From Burkholderia sp. GAS332 (GTDB lineage: Bacteria > Pseudomonadota > Gammaproteobacteria > Burkholderiales > Burkholderiaceae): a DNA stretch of 64,000 bases. How positions within the stretch are numbered: the first letter of the stretch is position 1; the number at the start of each line of letters is the position of its first letter. This document shows, one piece after another, positions 8,264-17,109 of the stretch. The stretch spans positions 4,092,001-4,156,000 of the forward strand of contig FSRV01000002.1 in assembly GCA_900142905.1 (NCBI GenBank). Reading direction: 5' to 3'. The notes beneath the pieces were generated by a model. The model searched no databases and was not told the DNA's origin. It was given only the letters and a program-made list of their open reading frames with translations. The position numbers were made by a program, and so were the translations under genes.

Positions 8264-9466
8264 ATGCCGATGACTTCCACACCCTCGCCTCCCACGCTCT
8301 CCACACTGATTCTGCTGTGTGCACTCTCTGTGCTGCCATTGAGCATATTCCTGCCTTCGCTGCCGAACATTGCGACGGATTTTCACGCCGACTACGCGCT
8401 CGTGAGCTTGTCGCTGGCCGGATATGCAATCGTCGCCGCCACACTGGAATTGGTCATGGGGCCGCTGTCGGATCGCTTCGGGCGGCGGCCAATTGTGTTG
8501 ACCAGCCTGACCGTATTCGTGGTCGGGTCGCTCGGCTGCGCACTGGCGGGCAATATCTGGGCCTTTCTGGCTTTCCGCTTGCTTCAGGCTCCAATCACCT
8601 CCTGTTATCCGGTGTCAATGGCAGCCATCAGGGACACGACCGGAAAGGAGGGGGCAGCAAGCCGGATCGGCTATGCCGCGATGGCAGCAGCATTCGCCCC
8701 AATGCTTGGTCCAACGGTCGGCGGCGTTATCGACGAAACCAGCGGCTGGCGAGCAATCTTCTGGGGCCTCGCCCTTGCCGGCATAGCACTGTTTGCCGTG
8801 TGCTGGTTCGGCCTGGGTGAGACTAACAAGACTCCATCGGACACCATCAGGCAGCAGCTTCGAGCCTATCCTGCACTTATCCACGAACGTCGCTTCTGGG
8901 CCTATGCACTGTGCATGGCATTCTCAACGGGTACGTTCTATGCGTTTCTGGCCGGTGCTCCATTGGCCGCGAAAACGGCGTTCGACGTGCCACCGGCAAC
9001 GCTAGGTTTTTACATGGGCACCATCACTGCCGGATTCATACTCGGCAGCTTCGTGTCTGGACGCTACGCCAGCCGCTATCCGCTTACTACGACTATCACC
9101 GCGGGACGTATCGTTGCTTGCGCCGGCCCCTTGATCGGCTTGATGCTCTTCTTCGTCGGAGCGAAACATGCCATAGCGCTGTTCGGACCTTGCATGCTGG
9201 TCGGTGTCGGTAATGGCCTGTCAAACCCGTGCGCTCATGCCGGAGCAGTCTCAGTTCGGCCCGAACTGGCGGGAAGTGCTTCCGGTTTGGTTGGCGCGAT
9301 GACTATCGCTGGCGGTTCCGCTCTTTCCTCAATGACGGGAGCTGTATTGACGGAGGGCAACGCAGCTTACGCGCCGCTTTGCCTGATGTTGCTTTCCTCT
9401 GTAATTGCGCTGTTGGCTGCATCATATGTGCGCGTGCTGGACCGGCATGAGGAGTACCGATGTTGA
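8264..9466 (+). CDS. Bcr/CflA-type MFS drug efflux transporter
   Basis: The 400-residue protein has about twelve membrane helices. The motif A loop GPLSDRFGRRPIVL lies after helix 2, and the N-terminal ILLCALSVLPLSIFLPSLP matches the Bcr/CflA (DHA1) branch of proton-coupled exporters. It would pump drugs or metabolites out across the inner membrane. ATG 8264 or ATG 8270 could be the start. A leader peptide and terminator precede it. The last residues (EYRC and stop) are read from the end of the adjacent tnpB element, so the natural C-terminus may have been altered by insertion. Confidence 0.8.
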   Translation: MPMTSTPSPPTLSTLILLCALSVLPLSIFLPSLPNIATDFHADYALVSLSLAGYAIVAATLELVMGPLSDRFGRRPIVLTSLTVFVVGSLGCALAGNIWAFLAFRLLQAPITSCYPVSMAAIRDTTGKEGAASRIGYAAMAAAFAPMLGPTVGGVIDETSGWRAIFWGLALAGIALFAVCWFGLGETNKTPSDTIRQQLRAYPALIHERRFWAYALCMAFSTGTFYAFLAGAPLAAKTAFDVPPATLGFYMGTITAGFILGSFVSGRYASRYPLTTTITAGRIVACAGPLIGLMLFFVGAKHAIALFGPCMLVGVGNGLSNPCAHAGAVSVRPELAGSASGLVGAMTIAGGSALSSMTGAVLTEGNAAYAPLCLMLLSSVIALLAASYVRVLDRHEEYRC

Positions 9467-9600
9467 CATCCTCCCCGCCCTGAAGGACGGGGATTCCTAC
9501 GGTGCTTAGGTCACGATGGCCTGAGTCACTTCGGTGGGTTCCCGCTTCACAGAGTGGCCCGACTGCACCGGCTCTCCACAGGCTAACAAGCGCTGTCCGC
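9467..9600 (-). ncRNA. Right end and probable omega RNA of the tnpB element
   Basis: On the minus strand the region after tnpB ends in GGAATCCCCGTCCTTCAGGG CGGGGAGGATGTCAA, with a CCCCGTCC/GGACGGGG-type hairpin typical of IS605/IS1341 right ends. In characterised TnpB systems the omega RNA overlaps the 3' end of tnpB and its guide is the DNA just outside the right end. Here that DNA is the last bases of the efflux gene. The exact end is inferred, not measured. Confidence 0.55.
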
Positions 9601-10720
9601 GCTCTAAAACATTGATCGCGCCGACGTGATCGGCGTTTGCTTCGTGGCCGCATCTGATGCACGCGAATAAAGCCTGCGTGCGGCGATTGTCGGCCGAGAT
9701 ATGGCTGCAGCACGGGCACGTGCGGCTCGTGTTCTGCGGCGGGACAGCGACGAAGAAGCCGCCGCGCCACGCTGTTTTGTACTCCAACTGGCGGCGAAAC
9801 TCGAACCATCCCTGATCGAGGATCGACTTGTTGAGGCCCGACTTGGCGCGGACATTGCGCCCTGGTGTTTCTGCGCTGCCCTTTGCGGACCCGGACATGT
9901 TGCGCACCTGCAGGTCCTCGACGGCGATCATTGCGTGGTTTTTGCTGATCGTGTTCGATGCCTTGTGCAGGAAGTCGTTGCGGGCGTTCGCGATGCGCGC
10001 ATGGATGCGCTGCACGCGAGCCTTCGCCTTTTTCCAGTTCGACGATCCTTTGACCTTGCGCGCCATGCGCCGCTGATACTTCCCCAGGCGCTGTTCGTGT
10101 TTCCTGAAACTGGCGAGCGGCGCGATGAACGCGCCGTCGCTCAGCGTCGCAAAGCGGGCCACGCCTACGTCAATGCCGACTGCGGGGCCGTGCGGCACAG
10201 GCTGCTCGACCTCGCGCTTCGTGAGGATTGAGACGTACCACTTGCCAGCGCGCAGCGATACCGTCGCGCTGCGGACCTCGCCGGGTACGGTGCGGCTGTT
10301 GCGGTAGCGGATATAGCCGAGCTTCGGCAGACAAATGCGGCCGTTCTCGCGGTCGAGCCTGATCTGCTTTGCGTCGGGATAGCGGAACGAATCGCGCATG
10401 CCCTTGCGCTTGAAGCGCGGGAAGGCGGTGCGCTTCTCGAAGAAGTTGACGAACGCACGATCGAGATCCTTCAGCGCGCATTGCGAGGTGTGGACAGGCG
10501 CATCCTTCAGCCACGGCGTTTCTGTGCTGTTTCGCCATGCGGTGAGGTGCTTCGCCATCCCGACGTAGCCGATAAACTTGCCACCGGCCTCGCGGTTCTC
10601 TCGCTGGAGCGCCAGAGCCTTGTTATAGACGAACCGGCACGCGCCCGCGAACTGGCGCATCTTGCGCGCCTGCTCGCCAGTGGGCATGAGTTCGAATTTG
10701 AAGGCCTGGAGTCGTTGCAT
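9506..10720 (-). CDS. tnpB: TnpB, RNA-guided nuclease of an IS1341-type element
   Basis: The 404-residue protein has the full TnpB layout: N-terminal helix-turn-helix-like region, wedge domain, and split RuvC with Asp184 (GIDVGV), Glu268 (AVEDL) and Asp364 (NADHVGA). The zinc finger is CPCC(335-338)...CIRC(354-357). All catalytic residues are present, so it should be active. TnpB cuts DNA next to the transposon-specific motif under omega RNA guidance and helps retain the element. No tnpA is seen nearby, so transposition would need a transposase in trans. The DNA signature is the same GC-rich type as its neighbours. Confidence 0.9.
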   Translation of the reverse strand: MQRLQAFKFELMPTGEQARKMRQFAGACRFVYNKALALQRENREAGGKFIGYVGMAKHLTAWRNSTETPWLKDAPVHTSQCALKDLDRAFVNFFEKRTAFPRFKRKGMRDSFRYPDAKQIRLDRENGRICLPKLGYIRYRNSRTVPGEVRSATVSLRAGKWYVSILTKREVEQPVPHGPAVGIDVGVARFATLSDGAFIAPLASFRKHEQRLGKYQRRMARKVKGSSNWKKAKARVQRIHARIANARNDFLHKASNTISKNHAMIAVEDLQVRNMSGSAKGSAETPGRNVRAKSGLNKSILDQGWFEFRRQLEYKTAWRGGFFVAVPPQNTSRTCPCCSHISADNRRTQALFACIRCGHEANADHVGAINVLERGQRLLACGEPVQSGHSVKREPTEVTQAIVT

Positions 10721-10952
10721 GACTCAATTATGGTTTTTGGGACGTCTCTGGTGAATAGCCCTGAACGACGTATCCAGCCGCATGATCAGAAAGAGGAACT
10801 ATCCGGGCATCCGGCGCAAACTGTGGGGCGGCGCGCTTGGGGCACCGCTACGTTTTTCAGTGGCGATCATCGTCGATCTTTTTGACCATTGATCTGCGCG
10901 GCGCAATCAGGTGGTAACCGCTAGAATTGCGGTTTTAGCCCGGAATACGCCA

Positions 10953-12398
10953 ATGTCTTTTGCCTCGCTTGGCCTGATCGATCCCTTGCTGCGTAATCTG
11001 CAGGACCTCAATTACCAGACACCCACGCCGGTGCAGGCCAAGGCGATTCCTGCTGTGCTCAGTGGCAAGGACGTCATGGCTGCGGCACAGACCGGCACGG
11101 GCAAAACGGCCGGTTTTGCGCTGCCGCTGTTGCAACGGCTAGTGCAACACGGCCCGGCGGTGTCCAGCAACCGCGCGCGTGTTCTGGTGCTGGTGCCCAC
11201 GCGTGAACTGGCCGAACAAGTGCTGCAAAGCTTTATCGAATACGGCAAAGGCCTCGACTTACGATTTCTGGCCGCCTACGGCGGTGTGAGTATCAACCCG
11301 CAGATGATGACGTTGCGCAAAGGCGTGGATGTGCTCGTTGCCACGCCGGGCCGTTTGCTGGATCTCAATCGCCAGAACGCCGTGCAGTTTGATCAAGTAC
11401 AAACGCTGGTGCTGGATGAAGCCGACCGCATGCTGGATCTGGGCTTTGCGCGCGAACTCAACGCCGTCTTTGCTGCCTTACCCGTTCAGCGCCAGACCCT
11501 GCTGTTCTCCGCCACGTTTTCCGATGAAATCCGCGCCATGGCGGCGGGCATTCTGCGCGGCCCGGTCAATATCAGCGTCAGCCCGCCCAATGCCACGGCC
11601 AGCAAGATCAAGCAGTGGGTGGTGCCGGTGGATAAAAAGAACAAGCCTGACCTCTTCATGCACCTTGTGGCTGAGAATAACTGGCAGCACGCGCTGGTGT
11701 TCGTCAAAACCCGCATTGGCGTGGATTACCTGGCGGCCATGCTGGATGAAGCGGGCTATGCGGTCGACACCATCCACGGCGACAAACCGCAACCCGCGCG
11801 CCTGCGTGCGCTGGAGCGCTTCAAGACGGGCGAAGTCCATATGCTGGTTGCCACCGATGTGGCTGCGCGCGGGCTGGATATCGACGACCTGCCGCTGGTG
11901 ATCAACGTTGATCTGCCGATCGTGGCGCAAGACTATGTGCACCGTATTGGCCGTACCGGCCGCGCGGGCGCCAGCGGCGTGGCGGTGTCCCTTGTGTGTG
12001 CCGATGAAGCGCCGCAACTGGCCGCGATTGAAGCGCTGATCCGGCAAACGCTGCGCCGTGAAGAAGAGCCGGGTTTTGAGGCCGAACACCGCGTGCCGCA
12101 AACTAGCGCGACGGGCGAGATCATCAAGAAACCCAAAAAGCCTAAGAAGCCCAAAGTGCCGCAAGCTGCGCCGGGCGCCATGCAGGTGCTCAGCAAAAAA
12201 CCGCGCCCGCAAAGTAGCGAAAACAAACGCAAGCCTGCGGCGCAGCGCGCTGTGGCCGCGGGTAAAGGCACAAGCTTGTCCAGCGGTAGCCCATTCAGCG
12301 TGCAAAAGCCACGCAGCAAACCCGCCAGCAAGCCAGCTGCGGGTTCACCTAAGCCGGCTGGCAAACCCGCGGGTGGCCGCGGCAAACGCCAACCCTGA
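10953..12398 (+). CDS. rhlE: DEAD-box ATP-dependent RNA helicase, RhlE type
   Basis: All helicase motifs are present: AQTGTGKT (motif I), PTRELAEQ (Ia), TPGR (Ib), DEAD (II), SAT (III), ARGLDI (V) and HRIGRTGRAG (VI), plus the upstream Q-motif around TPTPVQ. It unwinds short RNA duplexes and acts in ribosome assembly or RNA decay. The C-terminal 100 residues are a basic Lys/Pro/Ser low-complexity tail, including a KKPKKPKKPK run, which probably binds RNA. I start at ATG 10953, since the MSFASLGL beginning matches RhlE proteins. The predicted length is 481 residues. Confidence 0.9.
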   Translation: MSFASLGLIDPLLRNLQDLNYQTPTPVQAKAIPAVLSGKDVMAAAQTGTGKTAGFALPLLQRLVQHGPAVSSNRARVLVLVPTRELAEQVLQSFIEYGKGLDLRFLAAYGGVSINPQMMTLRKGVDVLVATPGRLLDLNRQNAVQFDQVQTLVLDEADRMLDLGFARELNAVFAALPVQRQTLLFSATFSDEIRAMAAGILRGPVNISVSPPNATASKIKQWVVPVDKKNKPDLFMHLVAENNWQHALVFVKTRIGVDYLAAMLDEAGYAVDTIHGDKPQPARLRALERFKTGEVHMLVATDVAARGLDIDDLPLVINVDLPIVAQDYVHRIGRTGRAGASGVAVSLVCADEAPQLAAIEALIRQTLRREEEPGFEAEHRVPQTSATGEIIKKPKKPKKPKVPQAAPGAMQVLSKKPRPQSSENKRKPAAQRAVAAGKGTSLSSGSPFSVQKPRSKPASKPAAGSPKPAGKPAGGRGKRQP

Positions 12399-12415
12399 TC
12401 CGTGGGGACGAGTCA

Positions 12416-12439
12416 CGCCAGCCTTGGAACAGGCTGGCG
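12416..12439 (+). terminator. Terminator after rhlE
   Basis: CGCCAGCC/GGCTGGCG stem with a TTGGAACA loop, followed by GTTT, 18 bp after the helicase stop codon. Confidence 0.65.
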
Positions 12440-12580
12440 GTTTGCGGCCCGGGCCAACTGCCAGGTTGCGGGAAGGGGCCCGCTGAGCTACCAGGCATGG
12501 CAGCGCGCTTCTGTCACAATAGTGCTCTGCCGTTTCGCTGACGTACCATCGGCAACGCCCCACAACTGACCTTCTCGTTA

Positions 12581-13333
12581 ATGCGCATCTTCGGAATCAG
12601 CCTTTACGTCATCATCGCGCTGTTCTTTGCGGTGCATGCCGTTCGCAGCCAGCAGAACATGTATTGGCTGCTGATCCTGTTTCTTTTCCCTGGCCTTGGC
12701 AGTGCGGTCTACTTCTTTGTCATTTACTTGCCCTCCCTGCGCCAGTCGCGTGGGGCAAGGGCGGCAACGAGGGCCATCTCGCAGCTTGTCGACCCCAACA
12801 GAGCGGTGCGCGAGGCGCGCACGGACTTCGATCGCGCGCCGACCGTCGCGCATCGCATGCGGTTGGCTGCAGCGCTGCTCGATGCAGGACATGCCGCCGA
12901 AGCCCTGGAGCATTACCAAGCGGCGGCCAGCGGGCCGTTTTCCTCCGATTCGGCTTTACTCCAAGGGCTCGCACGTGCGCAGTTTGCCAGCGGCAATGCT
13001 TCGGCCACGCAGGACGCGCTGGAAAAACTGTTCGCCGCCCATCCTCTCACCCGCCGGCAGTCGGAGCCTGCCTTGCTGTATGCACGGGCCTTGGCCGCGA
13101 TTGGCGCGCCAGGCACACGCGCCGCGTTCGAGATTGCGCTCGCGAGCGCAAGCGACGCTGCACCGCGTTGTCTGTACGCCGATTGGCTAGCGGCGCAGCC
13201 CGACGAGGCCGACCGCCAGCGTGCGCGCGAACTTTACGCTGAGATTGTGCAGGATGCCAGGCATTGGCCACGCCACGCCCGCGAACATAACAGCGAGTGG
13301 CTGCAACGGGCCCAGGCCGCCCTAAGCCGATAA
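12581..13333 (+). CDS. Membrane-anchored TPR-like protein
   Basis: The 250-residue product has two membrane helices at its N-terminus (about 4-22 and 28-50). A soluble region follows with helical pairs such as MRLAAALLDAGHAAEALEHY and LQGLARAQFASGNASATQDAL, which look like tetratricopeptide repeats. Such proteins act as scaffolds on the inner membrane. It follows rhlE after a terminator and so is likely transcribed separately. The partner is unknown. Confidence 0.7.
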   Translation: MRIFGISLYVIIALFFAVHAVRSQQNMYWLLILFLFPGLGSAVYFFVIYLPSLRQSRGARAATRAISQLVDPNRAVREARTDFDRAPTVAHRMRLAAALLDAGHAAEALEHYQAAASGPFSSDSALLQGLARAQFASGNASATQDALEKLFAAHPLTRRQSEPALLYARALAAIGAPGTRAAFEIALASASDAAPRCLYADWLAAQPDEADRQRARELYAEIVQDARHWPRHAREHNSEWLQRAQAALSR

Positions 13334-13454
13334 TCCACGGGCGCCCGCTGCAGAGCGGCAGACCTTTGGCGGCGGGGTCAGTCCGGGCCGAAGCCTGCCG
13401 AAGGCCGCATGGATCCTGACGGACTCGACCGCCTCCATCGCCGCACCGTGTTGC

Positions 13455-14216
13455 TCACTTGCCGCCAGTGACATCGAGGAACGTGCCGGTGATGAAGGAA
13501 GCCTCGGCGCTTGCTAGCCATAGGATCGCCCGCGCGACCTCTTCAGGCTGACCGCCTCTTCCCATGGGGATCGAGTCCTTGACGCGATCCACCCGTCCCG
13601 GCTCTCCGCCGCTAGCATGCATGTCAGTGTAGATGTGCCCAGGGCGAATGCAGTTGACGCGTATCCCATCCCGCGCGACTTCCTTTGCAAAACCGATCGT
13701 GAATGTCTCAAGGGCGCCCTTCGACGCAGCGTAGTCGACATATTCGTTTGGACTGCCGAGCCTCGCCGATGCCGATGAGATGTTGATCACGGCGCCGCCC
13801 CGCCCGTTGTGACGATAGGACATCCGCTTCGCCGCTTGCTGTGCACAGAGGATAGGGCCTATCGAGTTGACCGCGAAGATACGCTGCATCCGCTCGAATT
13901 CAAGATCCTCCAGCCGGGACTGCGGCGCAATGATCGCGGCGTTATTCACCAGCACATCGATCCGGCCGAACGCCCGGTCGATCGCGGCGAATAGCTGAGC
14001 GACCTGCTCGGGATCCGCGCTATCCGCGCGCATGGGTAAAGCCCGGCGCCCCATCGCTTCGACATCAGCCGTCACCGCGAGGGCGGCAGATTCGTTGGAG
14101 ACGAAGCTCATCGCTACGTCGTAGCCTTGTGCGGCAGCAAGACGCGCGGTTGCCGCGCCTACGCCACGACCTCCACCCGTTATCAGAATGAGCGGTGCCT
14201 GCGAGACGGTATCCAT
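13455..14216 (-). CDS. SDR family NAD(P)-dependent oxidoreductase
   Basis: A classical short-chain dehydrogenase of 253 residues. The cofactor loop TGGGRGVG lies at 13-20, NNAA in the middle, INISSAS provides the serine, and YAASK holds the catalytic Tyr and Lys. The RVNCIRPGHIYTDM segment and the C-terminal TGTFLDVTGGK complete the pattern. It would oxidise or reduce a small alcohol or ketone, possibly FabG-like. It stands alone, with an exporter gene upstream on the same strand 120 bp away. Confidence 0.8.
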   Translation of the reverse strand: MDTVSQAPLILITGGGRGVGAATARLAAAQGYDVAMSFVSNESAALAVTADVEAMGRRALPMRADSADPEQVAQLFAAIDRAFGRIDVLVNNAAIIAPQSRLEDLEFERMQRIFAVNSIGPILCAQQAAKRMSYRHNGRGGAVINISSASARLGSPNEYVDYAASKGALETFTIGFAKEVARDGIRVNCIRPGHIYTDMHASGGEPGRVDRVKDSIPMGRGGQPEEVARAILWLASAEASFITGTFLDVTGGK

Positions 14217-14336
14217 TTAGCGAACCTTCATGTGGTGGTGGGATAGTCATTACGGTGTCAATCGCCTCATGCGCCGAGCGTCAATCGGCCCATGCGTTGA
14301 TGTCGAGAACTGCGTCGGCGAACGCTTCTGGTCATG

Positions 14337-15179
14337 TCAAAGCCCCAGGCAAACCGCGCCGGCCGCGACGACCATGCAGGCGAGCCAGCGCGTGCCACTG
14401 ACCGCTTCCCGCAGAAACACCCGCCCGATCAGCACCGCGAACACCACGCTGGTCTCGCGCAATGCCGATACCGCGCCCATCGCGCCCGACTGCAGCGCCC
14501 AGATCACGATCCCATACGCCGCGATCGACACCAGTCCGCCGACGAGCGACGAGCCGACCGACAGTGGCTCAGCACGTACCGGTGTCCATAGCGGTGCGAG
14601 CCCACGCACCGCGACGAACAGCACCGGCATCAGCCAATAGAACAGGAACATCCACGCGGTGTAGGTGAGCGGCTGGCCGTTGGACAACCTCACGCCGAGG
14701 CCGTCGATCACGGTATAGAGCGCAATCGTCGCACCGGTCGTCAGCGCGGCCAGCGCACCCGCGCGCGACACGTGCTGCCCCCACAGCGCGATCGTGATGA
14801 TGCCCCCCGATATCATCGCGATCCCGAGAGCGTGCAAGGGGCCGATCGCCTCATGCGCGAAGAGCGCGGCGCCGAGCGTGACGAGCAGCGGCGATGAGCC
14901 TCGCGCGATCGGATACGCCAGCGCCAGGTCGTTGCGGCGATACGACCGCACGAGGCTCACGTTGTAGAAGAGATGCACGAGCCCCGATGCGACGATATAA
15001 GGCCAGGAGGCGCTGGCCGGCCAAGGATTGAACAGGACGACGAGCGTGGAGACCATCGCGATGGCGATGCTCATCCACGTCATGGACAAGAACCGGTCGC
15101 GGTTGCCGTGCAGCATCGCGTTCCAGCTCGCGTGGAGCAGCGCGGCGAAGAGCACGATACCGCCGGTATAACTGAGCAT
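14337..15179 (-). CDS. EamA/DMT family transporter
   Basis: The 280-residue protein has about ten membrane helices in two repeated EamA units, typical of drug/metabolite exporters. Recognisable parts are the PIARGSSPLLVTLGAALFAHE segment in the first unit and SALRETSVVFAVLIGRVFLRE in the second. The gene is divergent from a LysR regulator with a 123-bp spacer, so the regulator probably controls it. The substrate (amino acid, aromatic or drug) is unknown. Confidence 0.85.
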   Translation of the reverse strand: MLSYTGGIVLFAALLHASWNAMLHGNRDRFLSMTWMSIAIAMVSTLVVLFNPWPASASWPYIVASGLVHLFYNVSLVRSYRRNDLALAYPIARGSSPLLVTLGAALFAHEAIGPLHALGIAMISGGIITIALWGQHVSRAGALAALTTGATIALYTVIDGLGVRLSNGQPLTYTAWMFLFYWLMPVLFVAVRGLAPLWTPVRAEPLSVGSSLVGGLVSIAAYGIVIWALQSGAMGAVSALRETSVVFAVLIGRVFLREAVSGTRWLACMVVAAGAVCLGL

Positions 15180-15244
15180 TGGGGTTGCGGGCCGGAAAGG
15201 GGGCGGGAGATTTCTTCAGTGATGCAGCAAGAAGGATATCTATC

Positions 15245-15261
15245 TTGTTGTGGGCCAACAA
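15245..15261. promoter_or_regulatory. Candidate LysR operator
   Basis: TTGTTG-TGGGC-CAACAA is a perfect inverted repeat in the spacer between the EamA and LysR genes, about 40 bp before the LysR start. Confidence 0.35.
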
Positions 15262-15302
15262 ACCAGATAAATTGAGGGATCGCGTTAGATAAACTCTTTC
15301 GA

Positions 15303-16211
15303 ATGAAACAGGGTTTGCCGCCACTCAATGCCCTGCGGGCCTTCGAGGCTGCGGGTCGGCTCGGCAGCTTCAAGGAAGCCGCCTCAGAGCTGCACGTGAC
15401 GCCCGGTGCGGTGAGCCAGCACGTGCGCCTGCTCGAGGCGTGGCTTGGCGCATCGCTGTTTGAACGGCACAACCGTCACGTGGCGCTGACGCCGGCGGCG
15501 AAGGCCTATCTGGAGGAAGTCGGCCCCTTGTTCAAACAGCTCTCGCAGGCAACCGCGAGATACGGTATGCCCGAAACGGTCTCCCGGACACTGTCGGTGA
15601 ACGCGCCCGCGACATTCACGTTGCGTTGGCTGGTGCCGAGGCTGGCGAAATTCCGCGCTGAGCACCCCGACGTGGAGGTCAAGGTGGAGACGTCAAACGG
15701 GCCGTTGGAGAGTCTGAAAGAAAACTATGACGTCATTATCCGGGGTGGTCCGGACACGTTCTACGGCTACTCGATGCAGTCTTTCCTGTCCGAGGAGAGG
15801 CTTCCGGTTTGTAGTCCGGCGCTTTTGCAGCGAGTGCCGCTTCGATTGCCAGGCGACTTGCGACAACACACGTTGCTGCACACCTCGAGTCTTCCGCGGC
15901 TTTGGCCAGACTGGTTGGCGAGCGCACAGATTCCTGCCCTGAGGCCGGCTGCCACGTTGACCTTCGACCACTTCTATCTGACCTTGCAGGGTGCCATCGA
16001 CGGAATCGGCATCGCGATGGGGCCGACTGCGCTGGTATCCGACGATCTGGCCGCTGGCCGGCTTGTCGCACCGTTCGCCGGTCCTCGTCTGCCGTCGCGC
16101 AGCTATTGCACTTATGTTCCGGATGAGAAGCTTGGGGATGAGCTGGTCGTGCTGTTCCGTTCATGGCTCAAGCGCGAGGGGATGTGTTCATCTACGGAGA
16201 TGGCTGATTAG
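15303..16211 (+). CDS. LysR family regulator, GcvA-like
   Basis: The 302-residue protein has an N-terminal winged helix. LPPLNALRAFEAAGRLGSF starts the domain and ELHVTPGAVSQHVRLLEAWL is the recognition helix, as in the GcvA branch. The effector domain (about 95-295) contains LRWLVPRLAKFRAEHPDVEV and the ligand-domain motif GIAMGPTALV. It is divergent from the EamA exporter and likely controls it together with itself. Confidence 0.85.
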   Translation: MKQGLPPLNALRAFEAAGRLGSFKEAASELHVTPGAVSQHVRLLEAWLGASLFERHNRHVALTPAAKAYLEEVGPLFKQLSQATARYGMPETVSRTLSVNAPATFTLRWLVPRLAKFRAEHPDVEVKVETSNGPLESLKENYDVIIRGGPDTFYGYSMQSFLSEERLPVCSPALLQRVPLRLPGDLRQHTLLHTSSLPRLWPDWLASAQIPALRPAATLTFDHFYLTLQGAIDGIGIAMGPTALVSDDLAAGRLVAPFAGPRLPSRSYCTYVPDEKLGDELVVLFRSWLKREGMCSSTEMAD

Positions 16212-16278
16212 GCGTGCGCTCACTGATGTCTTATTGCCCCTTATCCCTTCGGCCAAATCAAACATTTAGCCTACAAGG

Positions 16279-16310
16279 TTGAAGGCAACCCACGTCGGCT
16301 GCTTTATAAT
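16279..16310 (+). promoter_or_regulatory. Candidate promoter of cassette copy 2
   Basis: A perfect TATAAT (16305-16310) lies about 35 bp before the first C4 target site. TTGAAG (16279-16284) is 20 bp upstream, longer than the ideal spacing. Transcription would begin near 16317, so the a/b target sites would be at the very 5' end of the RNA. Confidence 0.45.
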
Positions 16311-16343
16311 TACCAAGTCGTCGGGAAACACCCGGTGACCTGG

Positions 16344-16497
16344 TTTGACAGCCAGTGGCAATAACCGCACACCCGCTAAGGCGGGGCGTGCGTCTACCCC
16401 TGCACGTCTGTATTCCAATGGGCGGGCTGTGGTAGGGGAGCCGCAAGGCTCGCCGGTTTGTTATTGCCCCGGTCTGTCAACCCTATTACGTGCCCGC
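16344..16497 (+). ncRNA. C4-like antisense RNA, copy 2, with upstream target sites
   Basis: The fold is the same as in copy 1: outer stem GCGGGC (16422-16427) with GCCCGC (16492-16497), GCAA tetraloop hairpin, and CCGG/CCGG closing a 12-nt loop at 16457-16468. The antisense segments are GTTATTGCC (16460-16468) and CTGTCAA (16474-16480). They pair with GGCAATAAC (16357-16365) and TTTGACAG (16344-16351). Both segments differ from copy 1 and both targets changed in step, while the stem sequences are nearly unchanged. This covariation is direct support for pairing between the loops and the 5' sites. Confidence 0.75.
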
Positions 16498-16552
16498 TCA
16501 CCCCTTCCAAGCGAGTGTCGGGCGATCCGAGAAGTAACAGGGAGATCGCACC

Positions 16553-17020
16553 ATGAGCAAGTCCACCAAAAGTCAACCCGTCTCACGTCCGCCTGTCGAC
16601 GCACTCCAGTATGAAAAGCTTGCCCTGTCGGCATTCGATTTATGCGACCGGCACCTGGGTCAACTGGATACCTTGATTACACTTGCGTCCTCAATATGTA
16701 GGAATCCTTCCATTACGCTTGAAGAAAGACGGCGTCGTCAGACGCTTCTGGAATTGCTGGTGGACACGGCGGAACAGTATCAGCAGGAACTCCAATGCGA
16801 CCGCGAGCTATACAAGGTGATCGCGCTCGATGCGAAGGGCGTTCCGCAAAGCCGCATCACGGCACGCCATGCAGCGGACTTGCTTGCAGAGGAGTTATTG
16901 CAGCGAGCAGGAGAATCCGTAGCCACTGTTAACGCGCGGCGGCGCAAAGGCCCGTCTTCGGAAAGCGCCGCGGCATTGAGCGCCGACGCTGCGCACCAAC
17001 CGGTTGTCACGCCAAACTAG
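16553..17020 (+). CDS. Cassette protein of unknown function, copy 2 (155 aa)
   Basis: Near-identical to the product at 224-691 (151 of 155 residues). The differences are Ser for Asn7, Val for Ala10, Leu for Val115 and His for Tyr147. The frame, the GGGAGA ribosome site and the distance to the C4-like RNA are all conserved. Conservation of the reading frame in both copies suggests both are functional. Function unknown. Confidence 0.75.
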   Translation: MSKSTKSQPVSRPPVDALQYEKLALSAFDLCDRHLGQLDTLITLASSICRNPSITLEERRRRQTLLELLVDTAEQYQQELQCDRELYKVIALDAKGVPQSRITARHAADLLAEELLQRAGESVATVNARRRKGPSSESAAALSADAAHQPVVTPN

Positions 17021-17080
17021 GCGATCGGGAGAAACCGGCGAGTGGTAGGGCGGCGCGTCGGAATCCTTCGGAGATTCGTG

Positions 17081-17109
17081 CACTGAGACGGTTTTCGTCC
17101 GTCTCAGTG
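17081..17109 (+). terminator. Hairpin closing cassette copy 2
   Basis: Identical 11-bp stem to 752-780. Sequence identity between the cassettes ends right after it, at CAGTGCGG, which marks the right border of the duplicated unit. Confidence 0.5.

Noticed and set aside
9701..10231. Plus-strand frame of 176 codons inside tnpB
   Set aside because: It is a mirror of the real tnpB coding sequence on the other strand and has no protein-like motif.
11478..12305. Minus-strand frame of 275 codons inside rhlE
   Set aside because: It mirrors the helicase gene, which has every DEAD-box motif in the plus frame.
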